The notes: generated from the letters alone by a model not told the origin. DNA of 64,000 nt from JANLVJ01 sp031363945 (GCA_031363945.1 JANLVJ010000078.1:1-64000); one strand, 5' to 3'. Counted from the first letter of the stretch, positions 43,461 through 52,643 are shown. Program-made: numbers and translations.

Positions 43461-45260
43461 CTAGCTAATTAACTCGGTATAGATTTCGGAAACAGTTTTG
43501 GCGGCATTTTGCCATGTTATGGCATTAAGATCATTGCGGGTATGCCCTACAATGGTTTCTTTGATGCCATCAAAGTTTAATACAGCATACAAAAGATCGG
43601 AAAATTTATCTGTATCCCAAAAATTTGCCTTCAATGCATGGGTCAATAATTCGGCCACTCCTGATTGCTTTGATATTACACAGGGCACATCAAACTGTGC
43701 TGCCTCTACTGCCGATAGTCCAAAGGGCTCGGAGATAGAGGGCATAAAATAAACATCAGCTCTTGAAAGCAACAGACCTACTTCTGCCTTGCTAATAAAA
43801 CCTGTAAAAACAAAGTATTCCTGCAGCCCTTCATGCTCTACCTGCTGTTTTAAACTTCCCAGCTGATCACCGGTACCGGCAACAAAAAACTTGACATTTT
43901 TCATTTTCCTTACTAGTTTCCGAGCTGTTTCGAGCATCATGAACGGGCTTTTCTGACGGGTGACACGTCCCAGAAAGACTACCCATTTTTCTGGTTTCAG
44001 AGAATCAACGTTATTAGGCTGATTTAAATCATATAATGGCTGGTTTACCCCTAAATCTGTTGGCTTAATCAATGCTGAATCTAGCTGACCAGTTTCAAGC
44101 ATAGCACTATTGCTGATACGTAATTCCTGCAGATCATTCTCAGATTGATCAGTCCCTGATTTGGTTTTATCTATTGCTGTTGATAAATAAGGGGCAGCTT
44201 TATAAATTTCATCTTTTGAGCGGTAAATGAAATCTGGTTCAAGGGAAAAACGTGAATGAAAAATTTCTGCAGGTAAGTCTATCAGATTATCTGCTGTTTC
44301 AGTTCCTCTTGCAGCGGTAGGGGTAAAGTCAGTATTTATCAAATCTGCCTGAGCTGGGTTAACTGCTTGTAAGTCTGGCTTAATAACGACAGGCTTATCT
44401 GTTTTGTAGGCTTTTACAGGAGCAATGCCATTATAAACTGTTGACAGTTTATTTGGATCAATACCGTAATGCGCTATAATATTATCACGGGTGAAATTAC
44501 TGACAGGCAAAACACGGTCAGCAGCAAGCATGCCGTTACGCTCAATTTCATATACTGTATTACGGGCATTTGTATTAACCCGGTCAGTTTCTAATGAATG
44601 CACGTGTACAACCATGGGCTTACCAGTAAGCTTTTTTATTCTAACAGCTGCTGTGTAGGTTATCCAATCATGCGCATGAATGAGATCAAAATCGAGGGTC
44701 ATTGCCAGTTTACAGACAACCTCGGTATAGGCTGCCACTTTACGCATGATATTGGGCCCATAAACATCCATATCACTGAACAGGGCTTCAGCCTCGGCAG
44801 CATTCAGCACGATAGATTTTTTATGCTGGGTATGTGTAATGGTAGTATAACCTGAGCCTTCTGAGTGGCTACTGTCAAAATCTACCATACCCGAATACAA
44901 TTTACCCAGACTTTTTACAGGATAAGGATCAAAATCAGCAGAAATTTCATGAACTGCAGCAAATTTATGGTAATCATTATCTGCCCGTTCCCGATTAATT
45001 TCTGCGAGATTCAGGTTCTGATTCTGACGCTGGATTATTTCAGTTTGCTCCCTGCTCATATCTTCAAGTTTAATATGATTCAGTCCTATGAGATTAAATT
45101 GGTTGATCTTAAATTCAGGATCACTACGGGGAACAATAACTGTAAGGTCAGCATACTCAGCTAATGCCTTGGACAAGCCGTAACACGCTATACCAAGACC
45201 ACCGGTAAGCAGGGGAGGAAATTCCCAACCCAGCACAAGAATTTTTGGACGACTTTTCAA
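43461..45260 (-). CDS. GT4 glycosyltransferase, glycogen-synthase-like
   Basis: GT-B fold enzyme of 599 aa. The N-terminal domain begins LVLGWEFPPLLTGGLG, the glycogen/starch-synthase type loop, with LIHAHDWITY and VVHVHSLETDR following. The C-terminal domain has VVFLGRVTRQKSP, VAGTGDQL and the donor motif SEPFGLSAVEA (510-520). Between them (about 283-424) is a hydrophilic, low-complexity insertion of some 140 residues at the interdomain hinge, making the protein much longer than usual. It probably elongates alpha-glucan, working with the neighbouring GH57. It lies 38 nt after the ATP-grasp-like gene. Confidence 0.88.
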   Translation of the reverse strand: MKSRPKILVLGWEFPPLLTGGLGIACYGLSKALAEYADLTVIVPRSDPEFKINQFNLIGLNHIKLEDMSREQTEIIQRQNQNLNLAEINRERADNDYHKFAAVHEISADFDPYPVKSLGKLYSGMVDFDSSHSEGSGYTTITHTQHKKSIVLNAAEAEALFSDMDVYGPNIMRKVAAYTEVVCKLAMTLDFDLIHAHDWITYTAAVRIKKLTGKPMVVHVHSLETDRVNTNARNTVYEIERNGMLAADRVLPVSNFTRDNIIAHYGIDPNKLSTVYNGIAPVKAYKTDKPVVIKPDLQAVNPAQADLINTDFTPTAARGTETADNLIDLPAEIFHSRFSLEPDFIYRSKDEIYKAAPYLSTAIDKTKSGTDQSENDLQELRISNSAMLETGQLDSALIKPTDLGVNQPLYDLNQPNNVDSLKPEKWVVFLGRVTRQKSPFMMLETARKLVRKMKNVKFFVAGTGDQLGSLKQQVEHEGLQEYFVFTGFISKAEVGLLLSRADVYFMPSISEPFGLSAVEAAQFDVPCVISKQSGVAELLTHALKANFWDTDKFSDLLYAVLNFDGIKETIVGHTRNDLNAITWQNAAKTVSEIYTELIS

Positions 45261-45298
45261 AACATAGAATATTAATAATAGCGAAGAATGCGCGTGAT

Positions 45299-46486
45299 TT
45301 ACTCAAATAGTGCCAATGTGCCACCCACCCATGATTTATTTAAGTTGAACTTCACACCAATCATATCCCCCTTACTTAGCCGGCATAAATTGGTAACCAG
45401 CAATGGTAATTTACTTTCTTCTTCCCAGATATAGAGCAGGCGTATTTCAGCTTTAACTAAACCATCAAGAGATTTTAATACAGGCTGGTAATGTACTTTT
45501 TTCTGAAGAATGTAATTTTCAGTATCAACAATGGTACTGATCTTTTCAAGTGTAAGATTGAATATTACACCACTTCCAGAAAATGAATATAGGGGTTTTA
45601 AGACGTAGTTTTCAAGGTCTGATGGAAGATTTTTTAATTCATTCAAAAACCAGGAGGGTGGTATGGCAGGCCCCTTTAGATAGGGCATGATAAACTTACT
45701 GATTCTGTAAAACCAATTTGGATGTCCTGCCCATTCAATATCAGCATCTTCCCAAAGATGAAATTTGAATCTGTCAGCCTGGCATCTGTCAAGCTCGTCA
45801 ACAATGACCCTGTTATAGATGCGTTTAATAGGAATATTAATTCCATTTTCCCGGTAAAAGAGTTTCTTCCCAGATAAAATCAACTGCTCAAGACCAATAG
45901 GCCTGATACCTGATTTCTCCTGAGTTGCTTTAAAGTCAACATAGGTAGCCTGATTTATAGGGTCTATATCAAGCAAAATAACTTCTTTGGGGTCATGCCC
46001 TCCCAGAAGTACTGAGTTAAGAAAACGTGTATAGTCTTCGCTATTTGTATGGTTGAACAGCCAGGTATAATTGTCGGGAATAGAATAAACTTTCCGATGC
46101 TGCTGGCCTAAAGCATCCTGAAAGGCAAAGAGAGAAGGAAACCCTTGTAATTCTATCAGCTGTGGTATTATTTCTCCTGCTTCATTGCTTGATAATGCAA
46201 AGTCTATGGCTAGGAACATAGGGTGTGCACTTTCATTTGGCACTTTGTATTGGGGTGGAACTGCTCTGTCGGTTAATTCTTTGAAATCGGGCCGTAGCAG
46301 AAAGCTGATAACATCATTACCTGCTTCAATTAGTTGTTTTTTTACATCTAAGGGAATAAAAAGCGGTGTTTCAGCAAGTCTGAATGGTATTTTGGTGCCA
46401 TATCTTTTTTCAAGATCAGCTTTCAGGAAAGTATAATCTATATCACTGAATTTTACATTAAACCATTGCCGCATTTCAGGAATCAT
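45299..46486 (-). CDS. Probable ATP-grasp-like ligase, uncharacterised
   Basis: 395 aa, no signal peptide. I do not recognise a named family. The second half resembles an ATP-grasp fold: YVLKPLYSFSGSGVIF looks like the lysine plus glycine-rich loop, YILQKKVHYQP like the nucleotide-contacting strand, and KAEIRLLYIWEEE with a late asparagine (GVKFNLNKSW) like the metal-binding end. The first half contains IELQGFPSLFAFQDALGQ. It overlaps the glutamine amidotransferase gene by 4 nt (ATGA) and is part of the amidoligase operon, so an amide- or peptide-ligase role is inferred from fold and context. Confidence 0.6.
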   Translation of the reverse strand: MIPEMRQWFNVKFSDIDYTFLKADLEKRYGTKIPFRLAETPLFIPLDVKKQLIEAGNDVISFLLRPDFKELTDRAVPPQYKVPNESAHPMFLAIDFALSSNEAGEIIPQLIELQGFPSLFAFQDALGQQHRKVYSIPDNYTWLFNHTNSEDYTRFLNSVLLGGHDPKEVILLDIDPINQATYVDFKATQEKSGIRPIGLEQLILSGKKLFYRENGINIPIKRIYNRVIVDELDRCQADRFKFHLWEDADIEWAGHPNWFYRISKFIMPYLKGPAIPPSWFLNELKNLPSDLENYVLKPLYSFSGSGVIFNLTLEKISTIVDTENYILQKKVHYQPVLKSLDGLVKAEIRLLYIWEEESKLPLLVTNLCRLSKGDMIGVKFNLNKSWVGGTLALFE

Positions 46487-47277
46487 AATTTTACTGCTGA
46501 ATGTTGGTAAACTATTTCAAGAAATGAGGGAATAATGGAACTATACGTTTTTGAAAGTCTTTCAGGATCATAGAGTGAATTCATCATTTCTGAATACTTG
46601 ACCTGTCCGTGCTCGGCAATAATCTGTGCCTGTTTAGCAGGTTGTTTGAAATACAGGCCCATTCCGATCGGGTCAGCTTCAGGGTGAAACTGGGTGCCAA
46701 TGATTTCATCACTGAACCTGACAGCCATTATAGCCCGTTCGTAGCTGACATAACTACGCTCTTTTTCAATCGCAAGAATTTTATAGGGTTCTTCGATCTC
46801 ATCACTGCCAGCAAGTACTTGAAAACTGCGTGAGTCTACTGTGTAAAAAGGATCATTGAGACCTGATAGAATTGGATCAGCTAAGCCATCACTGGTAAGA
46901 TGCACAGGTAAAATCCCAAAAGACGGAGAATGTCTTAGTGAAGTCTTACCAATTTTAAGCTGGCAACACATCAGCTGGAAAGAATGGCAGATCAGCAAGG
47001 CGTACTTCTTTTTATGACTATTTTCCTGATTAAAAACAAGAAGAGATGTGATCCAGGCGGCCCAGGCATCAGACCATAATTGATTATATTCGGTAGGGTC
47101 ACCCGGACCACCACTAGAAATATAGGCATCAAAGCTGAGGTCGGGCAATTCCCCTTTTCCCCGAACGTCAAAAACGGAATATTCTATAGCGTCTAAATTG
47201 GCTGATATGAGCTCTTTAATACAGCGCATACCCTCATTTGCGTGACTATCGTATAAATCAAGTATAGCTATTTTCAA
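46483..47277 (-). CDS. Class I glutamine amidotransferase
   Basis: 264 aa GATase1 domain protein. The nucleophile C97 is in LLICHSFQ and the His/Glu pair H198/E200 in QFHPEADP; SSGGPGDPTEY forms the oxyanion region. It would hydrolyse glutamine and pass ammonia to a partner, here most likely one of the two ATP-grasp proteins or the carboxylate-amine ligase in the same operon. The sequence is not GMP synthase or carbamoyl-phosphate synthase like, as it lacks any fused synthetase. It lies 9 nt after the carboxylate-amine ligase gene. Confidence 0.85.
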   Translation of the reverse strand: MKIAILDLYDSHANEGMRCIKELISANLDAIEYSVFDVRGKGELPDLSFDAYISSGGPGDPTEYNQLWSDAWAAWITSLLVFNQENSHKKKYALLICHSFQLMCCQLKIGKTSLRHSPSFGILPVHLTSDGLADPILSGLNDPFYTVDSRSFQVLAGSDEIEEPYKILAIEKERSYVSYERAIMAVRFSDEIIGTQFHPEADPIGMGLYFKQPAKQAQIIAEHGQVKYSEMMNSLYDPERLSKTYSSIIPSFLEIVYQHSAVKL

Positions 47278-47286
47278 TTTCTTCTA

Positions 47287-48387
47287 TTAGCTAAGCCCAT
47301 AATTGGTTTCTTCAATGATAAAATCGACTACCTTTTTTAGGTCTTTTGTTTCATTAAAAACAGCTAGCTGACGGTCTGCCCCAGTTCCCATTTTCAAGAT
47401 TTCATAGATGTAATTAACTTCTTTACGACTACCCAACTCGTCAAGCACATCATCAACGAATTCTATTAACTCAGCAATCAAAAGGCGGGTGTCAACTTCT
47501 TCCTGTTTGCCGAAATCTATCATTTTACCACTCAGACCGTACCTTGCTGCCCTCCATTTATTCTCATTGATCAGTGCACGGCTATAAAGGTTAAAGCTGA
47601 TATTACTGCGTCTTAATTTGTAAAGTTTAACGATAACTGCCTGCATAATGGCTGCCAGTGCAATAGTTTCATCAACCCGCATCGGAACATCACAGATTCT
47701 GAATTCCAGGGTATTAAAAAAAGGATGCAGTCGGATATCCCACCAGATTTTTTTCCCATTATCGATACAGTTTGTTTTGATCAGTAAATCGATATACCGG
47801 TCAAGTTCTGCCGCACTTGAAAAATATTCTGGAATTCCTGTTCTCGGAAATTTATCAAAAATTTTCGTTCTGAAAGATTTAAATCCTGTATTACTTCCCT
47901 CCCAGAAAGGAGAATTAGTAGACAGAGCAAAAATATGCGGTAAAAAATAACGTGCTGCATTCATTATTTCTACAGCCGTATCACGGTCATCAATTCCGAC
48001 ATGTACATGTAAACCAAAAATCAGGTTACCACGGGCGGCATCTTGCATCTCGTTGACTATCTCTTCATACCTTGGGTGATTGGTGATTGGCTGGTCGCGC
48101 CATAATGAAAATGGGTGAGTACCTGCAGCAGCAATCCGTAGATTTTGTTTGACTGCCAAATCTGAAATCATTCTTCTCAGATAGGTAACTTCTTCACGGG
48201 CCTCCTGAATGTTATAGCAGATATTGGTGCCTACTTCAACAACAGACTGATGCATCTCTGCCTTCACCCGCTCTTTTAATACCATCCGGCTACCTTCAAC
48301 AAGCTGCTCCATATGTGAGCGCAATTCTCTTGTTTCGGGATCAATAACCTGAAACTCTTCTTCAATACCTAAAGTAAACAATGCCAT
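47287..48387 (-). CDS. YbdK-type carboxylate-amine ligase (GCS2)
   Basis: 366 aa of the glutamate-cysteine-ligase type 2 family. LGIEEEFQVIDPETREL at the N terminus is the metal/ATP site, AGTHPFSLWRDQP, GLHVHVGIDD and FRICDVPMRVDET follow. The fold is that of glutamine synthetase; the enzyme couples ATP to amide-bond formation between a carboxylate and an amine. E. coli YbdK has weak gamma-glutamylcysteine ligase activity, but the physiological substrate of this branch is not known. It starts 3 nt after the ATP-grasp gene. Confidence 0.92.
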   Translation of the reverse strand: MALFTLGIEEEFQVIDPETRELRSHMEQLVEGSRMVLKERVKAEMHQSVVEVGTNICYNIQEAREEVTYLRRMISDLAVKQNLRIAAAGTHPFSLWRDQPITNHPRYEEIVNEMQDAARGNLIFGLHVHVGIDDRDTAVEIMNAARYFLPHIFALSTNSPFWEGSNTGFKSFRTKIFDKFPRTGIPEYFSSAAELDRYIDLLIKTNCIDNGKKIWWDIRLHPFFNTLEFRICDVPMRVDETIALAAIMQAVIVKLYKLRRSNISFNLYSRALINENKWRAARYGLSGKMIDFGKQEEVDTRLLIAELIEFVDDVLDELGSRKEVNYIYEILKMGTGADRQLAVFNETKDLKKVVDFIIEETNYGLS

Positions 48388-48390
48388 ATT

Positions 48391-49377
48391 TTATGTTAAA
48401 ATAGAAGGAACCTCATTACCTGCAATTGCGCTTCTCAAGTAGCTTCCCCAGGTCAGGTTATCGTGACCTGTACGGTGTACTTTGGCGCGGCGTATGGCCA
48501 TATTCGCTGCTGTTTCAACTACCCAATCAAAATTATCCTGCCCGACACTCTGCAACCCAGCATCAGGCGCAGGGTTACAAAAATCAATAGCATAGGGCAC
48601 CCCATTCCGAATGGCGAATTCAACGGTATTGAAATCATAGCCCAAAGCCTGATTCAGTGCGATTACATAATTAGTAATAGTCTCAAGTAGCTTTTGTCCG
48701 GTTGGTAATTTTTCAGAATGATAACGAAGATGATGGGGGTTTCGGGGCTCATATTGCATGATGCGAACTTCCTTCCCATCAAGACAATAGCACCTGAAAT
48801 AATCATCAAACACAATCTCCTCCTGTAACATCATAACCAGCTGTCCGGTTTCAGCATGACAATTATAAAAATCCTGTTCATTTTCAACTCGGTACACATT
48901 TTTCCAACCTCCTCCTGAAAAAGGTTTCATATAAGCCGGAAAGCCTGTATAACTGAATATTGAAGGCCAGTCAAGGGGCATGGCAAGGTTCTTAAAAGAT
49001 TCGTTTGTCGTATCATCAGGTTGCTGAAATGAAGGCAGAATTACCGTTTTAGGAACAGGTACTCCGATTTTTACGGCCAAAGCATTATTGAAAAACTTTT
49101 CATCGGCGCTCCACCAAAAAGGGTTGTTGATTACGGCTGTACCGCAGATTGCTGCGTTTTTAAGTGCTGCGCGGTAAAAAGGCACATCCTGAGAAATGCG
49201 GTCAATTATGACGGCATAATCAAGGGGTTCGGCCTGCATAATCTTGTCAATTTTAACAAATTCAGCGGTGATTCCAGTCTCTTTTTTTTCGTTGATCCGG
49301 TCGACAAAGGCCTGTGGAAATGAGTTTTCCTGACCAAAAAGTATTCCGATTTTTTTTGCAGGTAGTGATGAATCCAT
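48391..49377 (-). CDS. RimK-like ATP-grasp ligase
   Basis: 328 aa from the ATG at 49377 (MDSSLPAKKIGILFGQE). A longer open frame to 49461 would run into the esterase gene by over 70 nt, so I reject it. ATP-grasp features: YMKPFSGGGWKNVYRV (lysine and glycine loop), MLQEEIVFDDYFRCYCL, and FNTVEFAIRNGVPYAIDFCNP, whose E, D and N are the likely Mg sites. It ligates a carboxylate to an amine through an acyl phosphate. It is probably cotranscribed with GCS2 (3 nt away) and the esterase (10 nt away); together they could build a peptide-like metabolite. Confidence 0.85.
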   Translation of the reverse strand: MDSSLPAKKIGILFGQENSFPQAFVDRINEKKETGITAEFVKIDKIMQAEPLDYAVIIDRISQDVPFYRAALKNAAICGTAVINNPFWWSADEKFFNNALAVKIGVPVPKTVILPSFQQPDDTTNESFKNLAMPLDWPSIFSYTGFPAYMKPFSGGGWKNVYRVENEQDFYNCHAETGQLVMMLQEEIVFDDYFRCYCLDGKEVRIMQYEPRNPHHLRYHSEKLPTGQKLLETITNYVIALNQALGYDFNTVEFAIRNGVPYAIDFCNPAPDAGLQSVGQDNFDWVVETAANMAIRRAKVHRTGHDNLTWGSYLRSAIAGNEVPSILT

Positions 49378-49387
49378 AATTAAAGTA

Positions 49388-50113
49388 TTAGTGCTGAGCG
49401 GCTGAAATATTAATTTGCGAAAGATATTTAGGTAACATTTGCTTCCATACCGGCCAGTCATGATTTGCCCCAGGAACGATATCGAGCCAGTGTTTTACAT
49501 TTTTTTGGGTGAGTATTGATGACAGTTGCTCGTTACTGTTTAGACAGATATCATACTCACCAGTGCCCAGTGCAATACCCATATGCTCCAAAGATGCTGA
49601 ATTCATTTCTGGCAGATAATCAACGGGATTATTAAAATAAACAGAATCAGTATAATAACCATCGAGCTGGCTTTTGATATCAAACATGCCACTCATCGAA
49701 AACAGATATGATACTTTATTAGGATGTCTGAATGCCAAATTTGCAGCATGATAGCCACCAAAACTGCAGCCACCCATTCCAAGCCTGTTGTAGCCTGTAT
49801 CGTATAATATAGCTGGCAGCAATTCATCTGCAACCATTTTCTCATATTTCAGGTAATTTTCAATCCTTGACTGGGGTGCCGCTCCTTTATTATACAGATT
49901 TGACGCATCAAAACTATTTGGGCAATAGATTCTGACAAGACCCTGATCTAGAAACCAACTGGCACTTTCGATCAAGCCTGTATCTCGATATTGGGTAAAA
50001 TGCCCCATTGAGGTGGGGAATAAAATCAATGGTAGACCATCGTAGCCAAAACTTAACATTTCAACTTCATACCCCAGAGCACTAGAATAATTTTTTGAGT
50101 AAATAGAATTCAT
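49388..50113 (-). CDS. Esterase-family alpha/beta hydrolase
   Basis: 241 aa of the putative esterase (esterase D/enterochelin-esterase-like) family. The nucleophile S117 is in GGCSFGG and the histidine H218 in GANHDWPVW; the acid is probably in GTGEYD. No signal peptide is visible, so it is cytosolic. It is the first gene of the minus-strand amidoligase operon, with a divergent second esterase 197 nt away. It may release or trim the ligase product; the substrate is unknown. Confidence 0.85.
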   Translation of the reverse strand: MNSIYSKNYSSALGYEVEMLSFGYDGLPLILFPTSMGHFTQYRDTGLIESASWFLDQGLVRIYCPNSFDASNLYNKGAAPQSRIENYLKYEKMVADELLPAILYDTGYNRLGMGGCSFGGYHAANLAFRHPNKVSYLFSMSGMFDIKSQLDGYYTDSVYFNNPVDYLPEMNSASLEHMGIALGTGEYDICLNSNEQLSSILTQKNVKHWLDIVPGANHDWPVWKQMLPKYLSQINISAAQH

Positions 50114-50310
50114 TCAGAAGAGTTGAAAACAACTAGCAGTTATTTAGTCTTTAATATGCCAGTACCCCAAAGGACTTAACTCTACAAAATACTAGAAAAT
50201 TTTAAATATTTCAAAATAAAACTGCCATAATCAAGCCAGAATCAACCTTTACGACAGTATTTTATACAATTAGCCGATTACACTATTTTTCTGAATGGCT
50301 TGGGAGAAAT

Positions 50311-51057
50311 ATGCTCATTGATTTTGTTGCGCCCAGAGATTTAGATCTTACTGATTTAACCCTTCCTGTATTGATTTTGAATGATGGTCAAGACTTGACG
50401 GCTCTGAGTTTTTTTTCAGCAATTGATGCCGGAACTAAAAAATCGTTAATCGTACCATTTGTGACATTTGCCATCCATGCAGCAGATCGTCTTCATGAAT
50501 ATGGGGTGTCAGGTATACCTGATTATTCAGATCGGGGTAGCCGTGCACACCTTTATCATTTATTTTTAAGAGACGAATTAATCGGAAAAATTTTCCCTTC
50601 TTGTGGTTTAAAACATAAAACATCTCTTACAATTATGGCTGGCTGCTCTCTTGGTGGATTGTCAGCCCTTGATTTTACCTGGCAACATCCCGATCTGGTC
50701 AGTATTGTTGCAGCATTTTCAGGCTCATTCTGGTGGCGCTCGAAAGCGCTTGACGATGGTTACACACAGGCCGATCGCATTATGCATAAGCGCATAAATG
50801 AAACACCTGTTTGTCCAGCAATATCTATCTGGCTACAGGCGGGTACTGAAGATGAAAAAACTGATCGTGTAGGAAGTGGTATCATCGACGCGATTGCTGA
50901 TATCCACGATCTGATGATTGAATTAAAGAATAAGGGCTTTACAGCTGAAAATCTGGTTTATCATGAAATAGATAAGGGTCAGCATAATCAGGAAACCTGG
51001 GGTAAGGCACTTCAAGTCTTTCTTGCCTGGGGATTTAATAAAATTTCCCGGTTGTAA
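50311..51057 (+). CDS. Second esterase-family alpha/beta hydrolase
   Basis: 248 aa. VLILNDGQD opens the fold, the nucleophile S113 is in AGCSLGGLSA, WLQAGTEDEKTD carries the likely acid and IDKGQHNQETW the histidine. It resembles enterochelin-esterase-like hydrolases. A TGGGAG purine tract sits 5 nt before the ATG. It diverges from the amidoligase operon, so the two may share control, though I found no clear promoter in the 197-nt gap; TATTTTTC (50284-50291) is a weak candidate. A shared terminator separates it from dps. Confidence 0.83.
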   Translation: MLIDFVAPRDLDLTDLTLPVLILNDGQDLTALSFFSAIDAGTKKSLIVPFVTFAIHAADRLHEYGVSGIPDYSDRGSRAHLYHLFLRDELIGKIFPSCGLKHKTSLTIMAGCSLGGLSALDFTWQHPDLVSIVAAFSGSFWWRSKALDDGYTQADRIMHKRINETPVCPAISIWLQAGTEDEKTDRVGSGIIDAIADIHDLMIELKNKGFTAENLVYHEIDKGQHNQETWGKALQVFLAWGFNKISRL

Positions 51058-51092
51058 AATAAAATAACCCGCCGTAGCAGGTTATTTTATTT
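51057..51092. terminator. Bidirectional terminator
   Basis: AAATAAAATAACC (51057-51069) pairs perfectly with GGTTATTTTATTT (51080-51092) around a GC-rich 10-nt loop. A and T flanks make it work on both strands, between the convergent esterase and dps genes. Confidence 0.8.
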
Positions 51093-51114
51093 CAGTGAAT
51101 GCTACGTAAATTTG

Positions 51115-51642
51115 CTAGCTCAACATTGAACGAAGCATCCATGCGTATTTTTCATGTTTCTGCATCAGGTTAATTAAAAAGTCATTCGTACCTGTGTCTT
51201 TGAATTTTTCATCTGCTATAACAGCACTTTCCCTGCATATTCGAATAATAGTTTCATGATCATTTAACAATTCGGTTAAAATTGTTAAATCGTCAGAAGT
51301 ATCAGTATCTTCAAGCAGATGCGTCATGCTTAAAAAGTCTTTCATCGTTCCAATGGCATGATGACCAAGTTTACGAACCCTTTCAGCAACATCATCAGCA
51401 TATTCCTGAATATCCTGATACATGGTTTCTAGAAAGAGATGACGGTCGTGAAAGTTAATGCCTGTAACATTCCAATGGCTTTTACGAACCTTTGTGTAAA
51501 GTACAGCCTCATCGGCAAGAATAATATTTAACAATCCTGACATTTCTTGCAGGTGTGCCGGAAGTATTCCAATATTTGGTGTCAATTTTTTTGTTGCGAC
51601 TGAATGTTTTTTTTCAGTTTCTTTTAAAGCTATTTCGCTCAT
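51115..51642 (-). CDS. dps: Dps family ferritin-like protein
   Basis: 175 aa. A four-helix ferritin-like subunit that forms 12-mers, oxidises iron with peroxide and protects DNA. KSHWNVTGINFHDRHLFLETMYQDI carries the ferroxidase His, Asp and Glu residues found at the dimer interface, and ADDVAERVRKLGHHAIGT follows as usual. The lysine-rich N-terminal tail (about 1-22) could bind DNA. It is monocistronic, with a bidirectional terminator at its end. Confidence 0.93.
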   Translation of the reverse strand: MSEIALKETEKKHSVATKKLTPNIGILPAHLQEMSGLLNIILADEAVLYTKVRKSHWNVTGINFHDRHLFLETMYQDIQEYADDVAERVRKLGHHAIGTMKDFLSMTHLLEDTDTSDDLTILTELLNDHETIIRICRESAVIADEKFKDTGTNDFLINLMQKHEKYAWMLRSMLS

Positions 51643-51773
51643 AATTTTAATATCTAGTTATCAACAATTATGGTATATATAAGCAACAACTGGTCCGAGA
51701 TTTTGATAAGCAAATTTTTATTGTCCCGATCAGGGCTCTTGGTAAATTAGACTATATTGGCGAAAAAGCTTAA

Positions 51774-52643
51774 ATGGACCAGATAAAACTTGGTATGGTG
51801 CAGATGACCTGTACCGGATCTAAAGATCAGAATCTTGACAAAGCAATAGCAAGAATTCGCGAGGCTGCCAGTAAAGGTGCCCGGGTCATTATTCTACAGG
51901 AATTATTTACCAGCCTGTATTTTTGCGATGTTGAAAATTATGACAATTTTGATCTGGCAGAAGTTATTCCTGGACCAACGACTGATACCCTGTCTATACT
52001 GGCTGCAGAATTAGAAGTAGTTATTGTTGCCTCTTTATTTGAAAAACGATCACAGGGTCTCTATCATAATACAACAGCTGTCATCAATGCCGACGGAGCT
52101 TATTTGGGTAAATATAGAAAGATGCATATCCCAGACGATCCGGGTTTTTATGAGAAATTTTATTTTACTCCAGGTGATTTAGGGTATAAAGTTTTCAAGA
52201 CTAAATTCTTAACCATCGGCGTGTTGATCTGCTGGGATCAATGGTACCCTGAAGCTGCACGCATTACTGCCCTGATGGGTGCCGAATTATTGGTTTACCC
52301 AACTGCCATAGGTTGGTCAACTGCTCAGGACGAAGACACAAACAAGCAACAATACGATGCCTGGCAAGTCATGCAACGCAGTCATGCAATCGCCAATGGT
52401 ATTCATGTCGCCGCAGTTAATCGTGTTGGTGAAGAAAATGGTATCAAATTCTGGGGTGGTTCATTTATTGCAAATCCTTTTGGCGTTATTTTACAACAGT
52501 CGTCACATCAGCTTGAGGAAATCATTATTCAGGAGATCAGCCTTAAAAAGTCAGATTACTTCAGAGTTCACTGGCCGTTTCTGCGAGACCGCAGAATCGA
52601 CAGTTACAGCCCTTTAACTCAACGCTATCTAGACGAAAACTAA
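51774..52643 (+). CDS. aguB: N-carbamoylputrescine amidase
   Basis: 289 aa nitrilase-superfamily hydrolase with the triad E43 (LQELF), K116 (KYRKMHIPDD) and C153 (ICWDQWYPE). It converts N-carbamoylputrescine to putrescine, CO2 and ammonia. The PDDPGFYEKFYFTPGD segment is typical of the AguB branch. Its TAA shares one base with the ATG of the next gene, agmatine deiminase, which makes its substrate; the pair is a complete agmatine-to-putrescine route. Confidence 0.95.
   Translation: MDQIKLGMVQMTCTGSKDQNLDKAIARIREAASKGARVIILQELFTSLYFCDVENYDNFDLAEVIPGPTTDTLSILAAELEVVIVASLFEKRSQGLYHNTTAVINADGAYLGKYRKMHIPDDPGFYEKFYFTPGDLGYKVFKTKFLTIGVLICWDQWYPEAARITALMGAELLVYPTAIGWSTAQDEDTNKQQYDAWQVMQRSHAIANGIHVAAVNRVGEENGIKFWGGSFIANPFGVILQQSSHQLEEIIIQEISLKKSDYFRVHWPFLRDRRIDSYSPLTQRYLDEN

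Noticed and set aside
47287..49377. Glutathione synthesis pair (gshA/gshB)
   Set aside because: The GCS2 and ATP-grasp order is superficially similar, but the ligase is of the YbdK branch and the linked amidotransferase and second ligase do not fit glutathione.
49378..49461. 28-codon N-terminal extension of the RimK-like ligase
   Set aside because: It would overlap the esterase gene by over 70 nt; the ATG at 49377 fits operon spacing and the start of the ATP-grasp fold.
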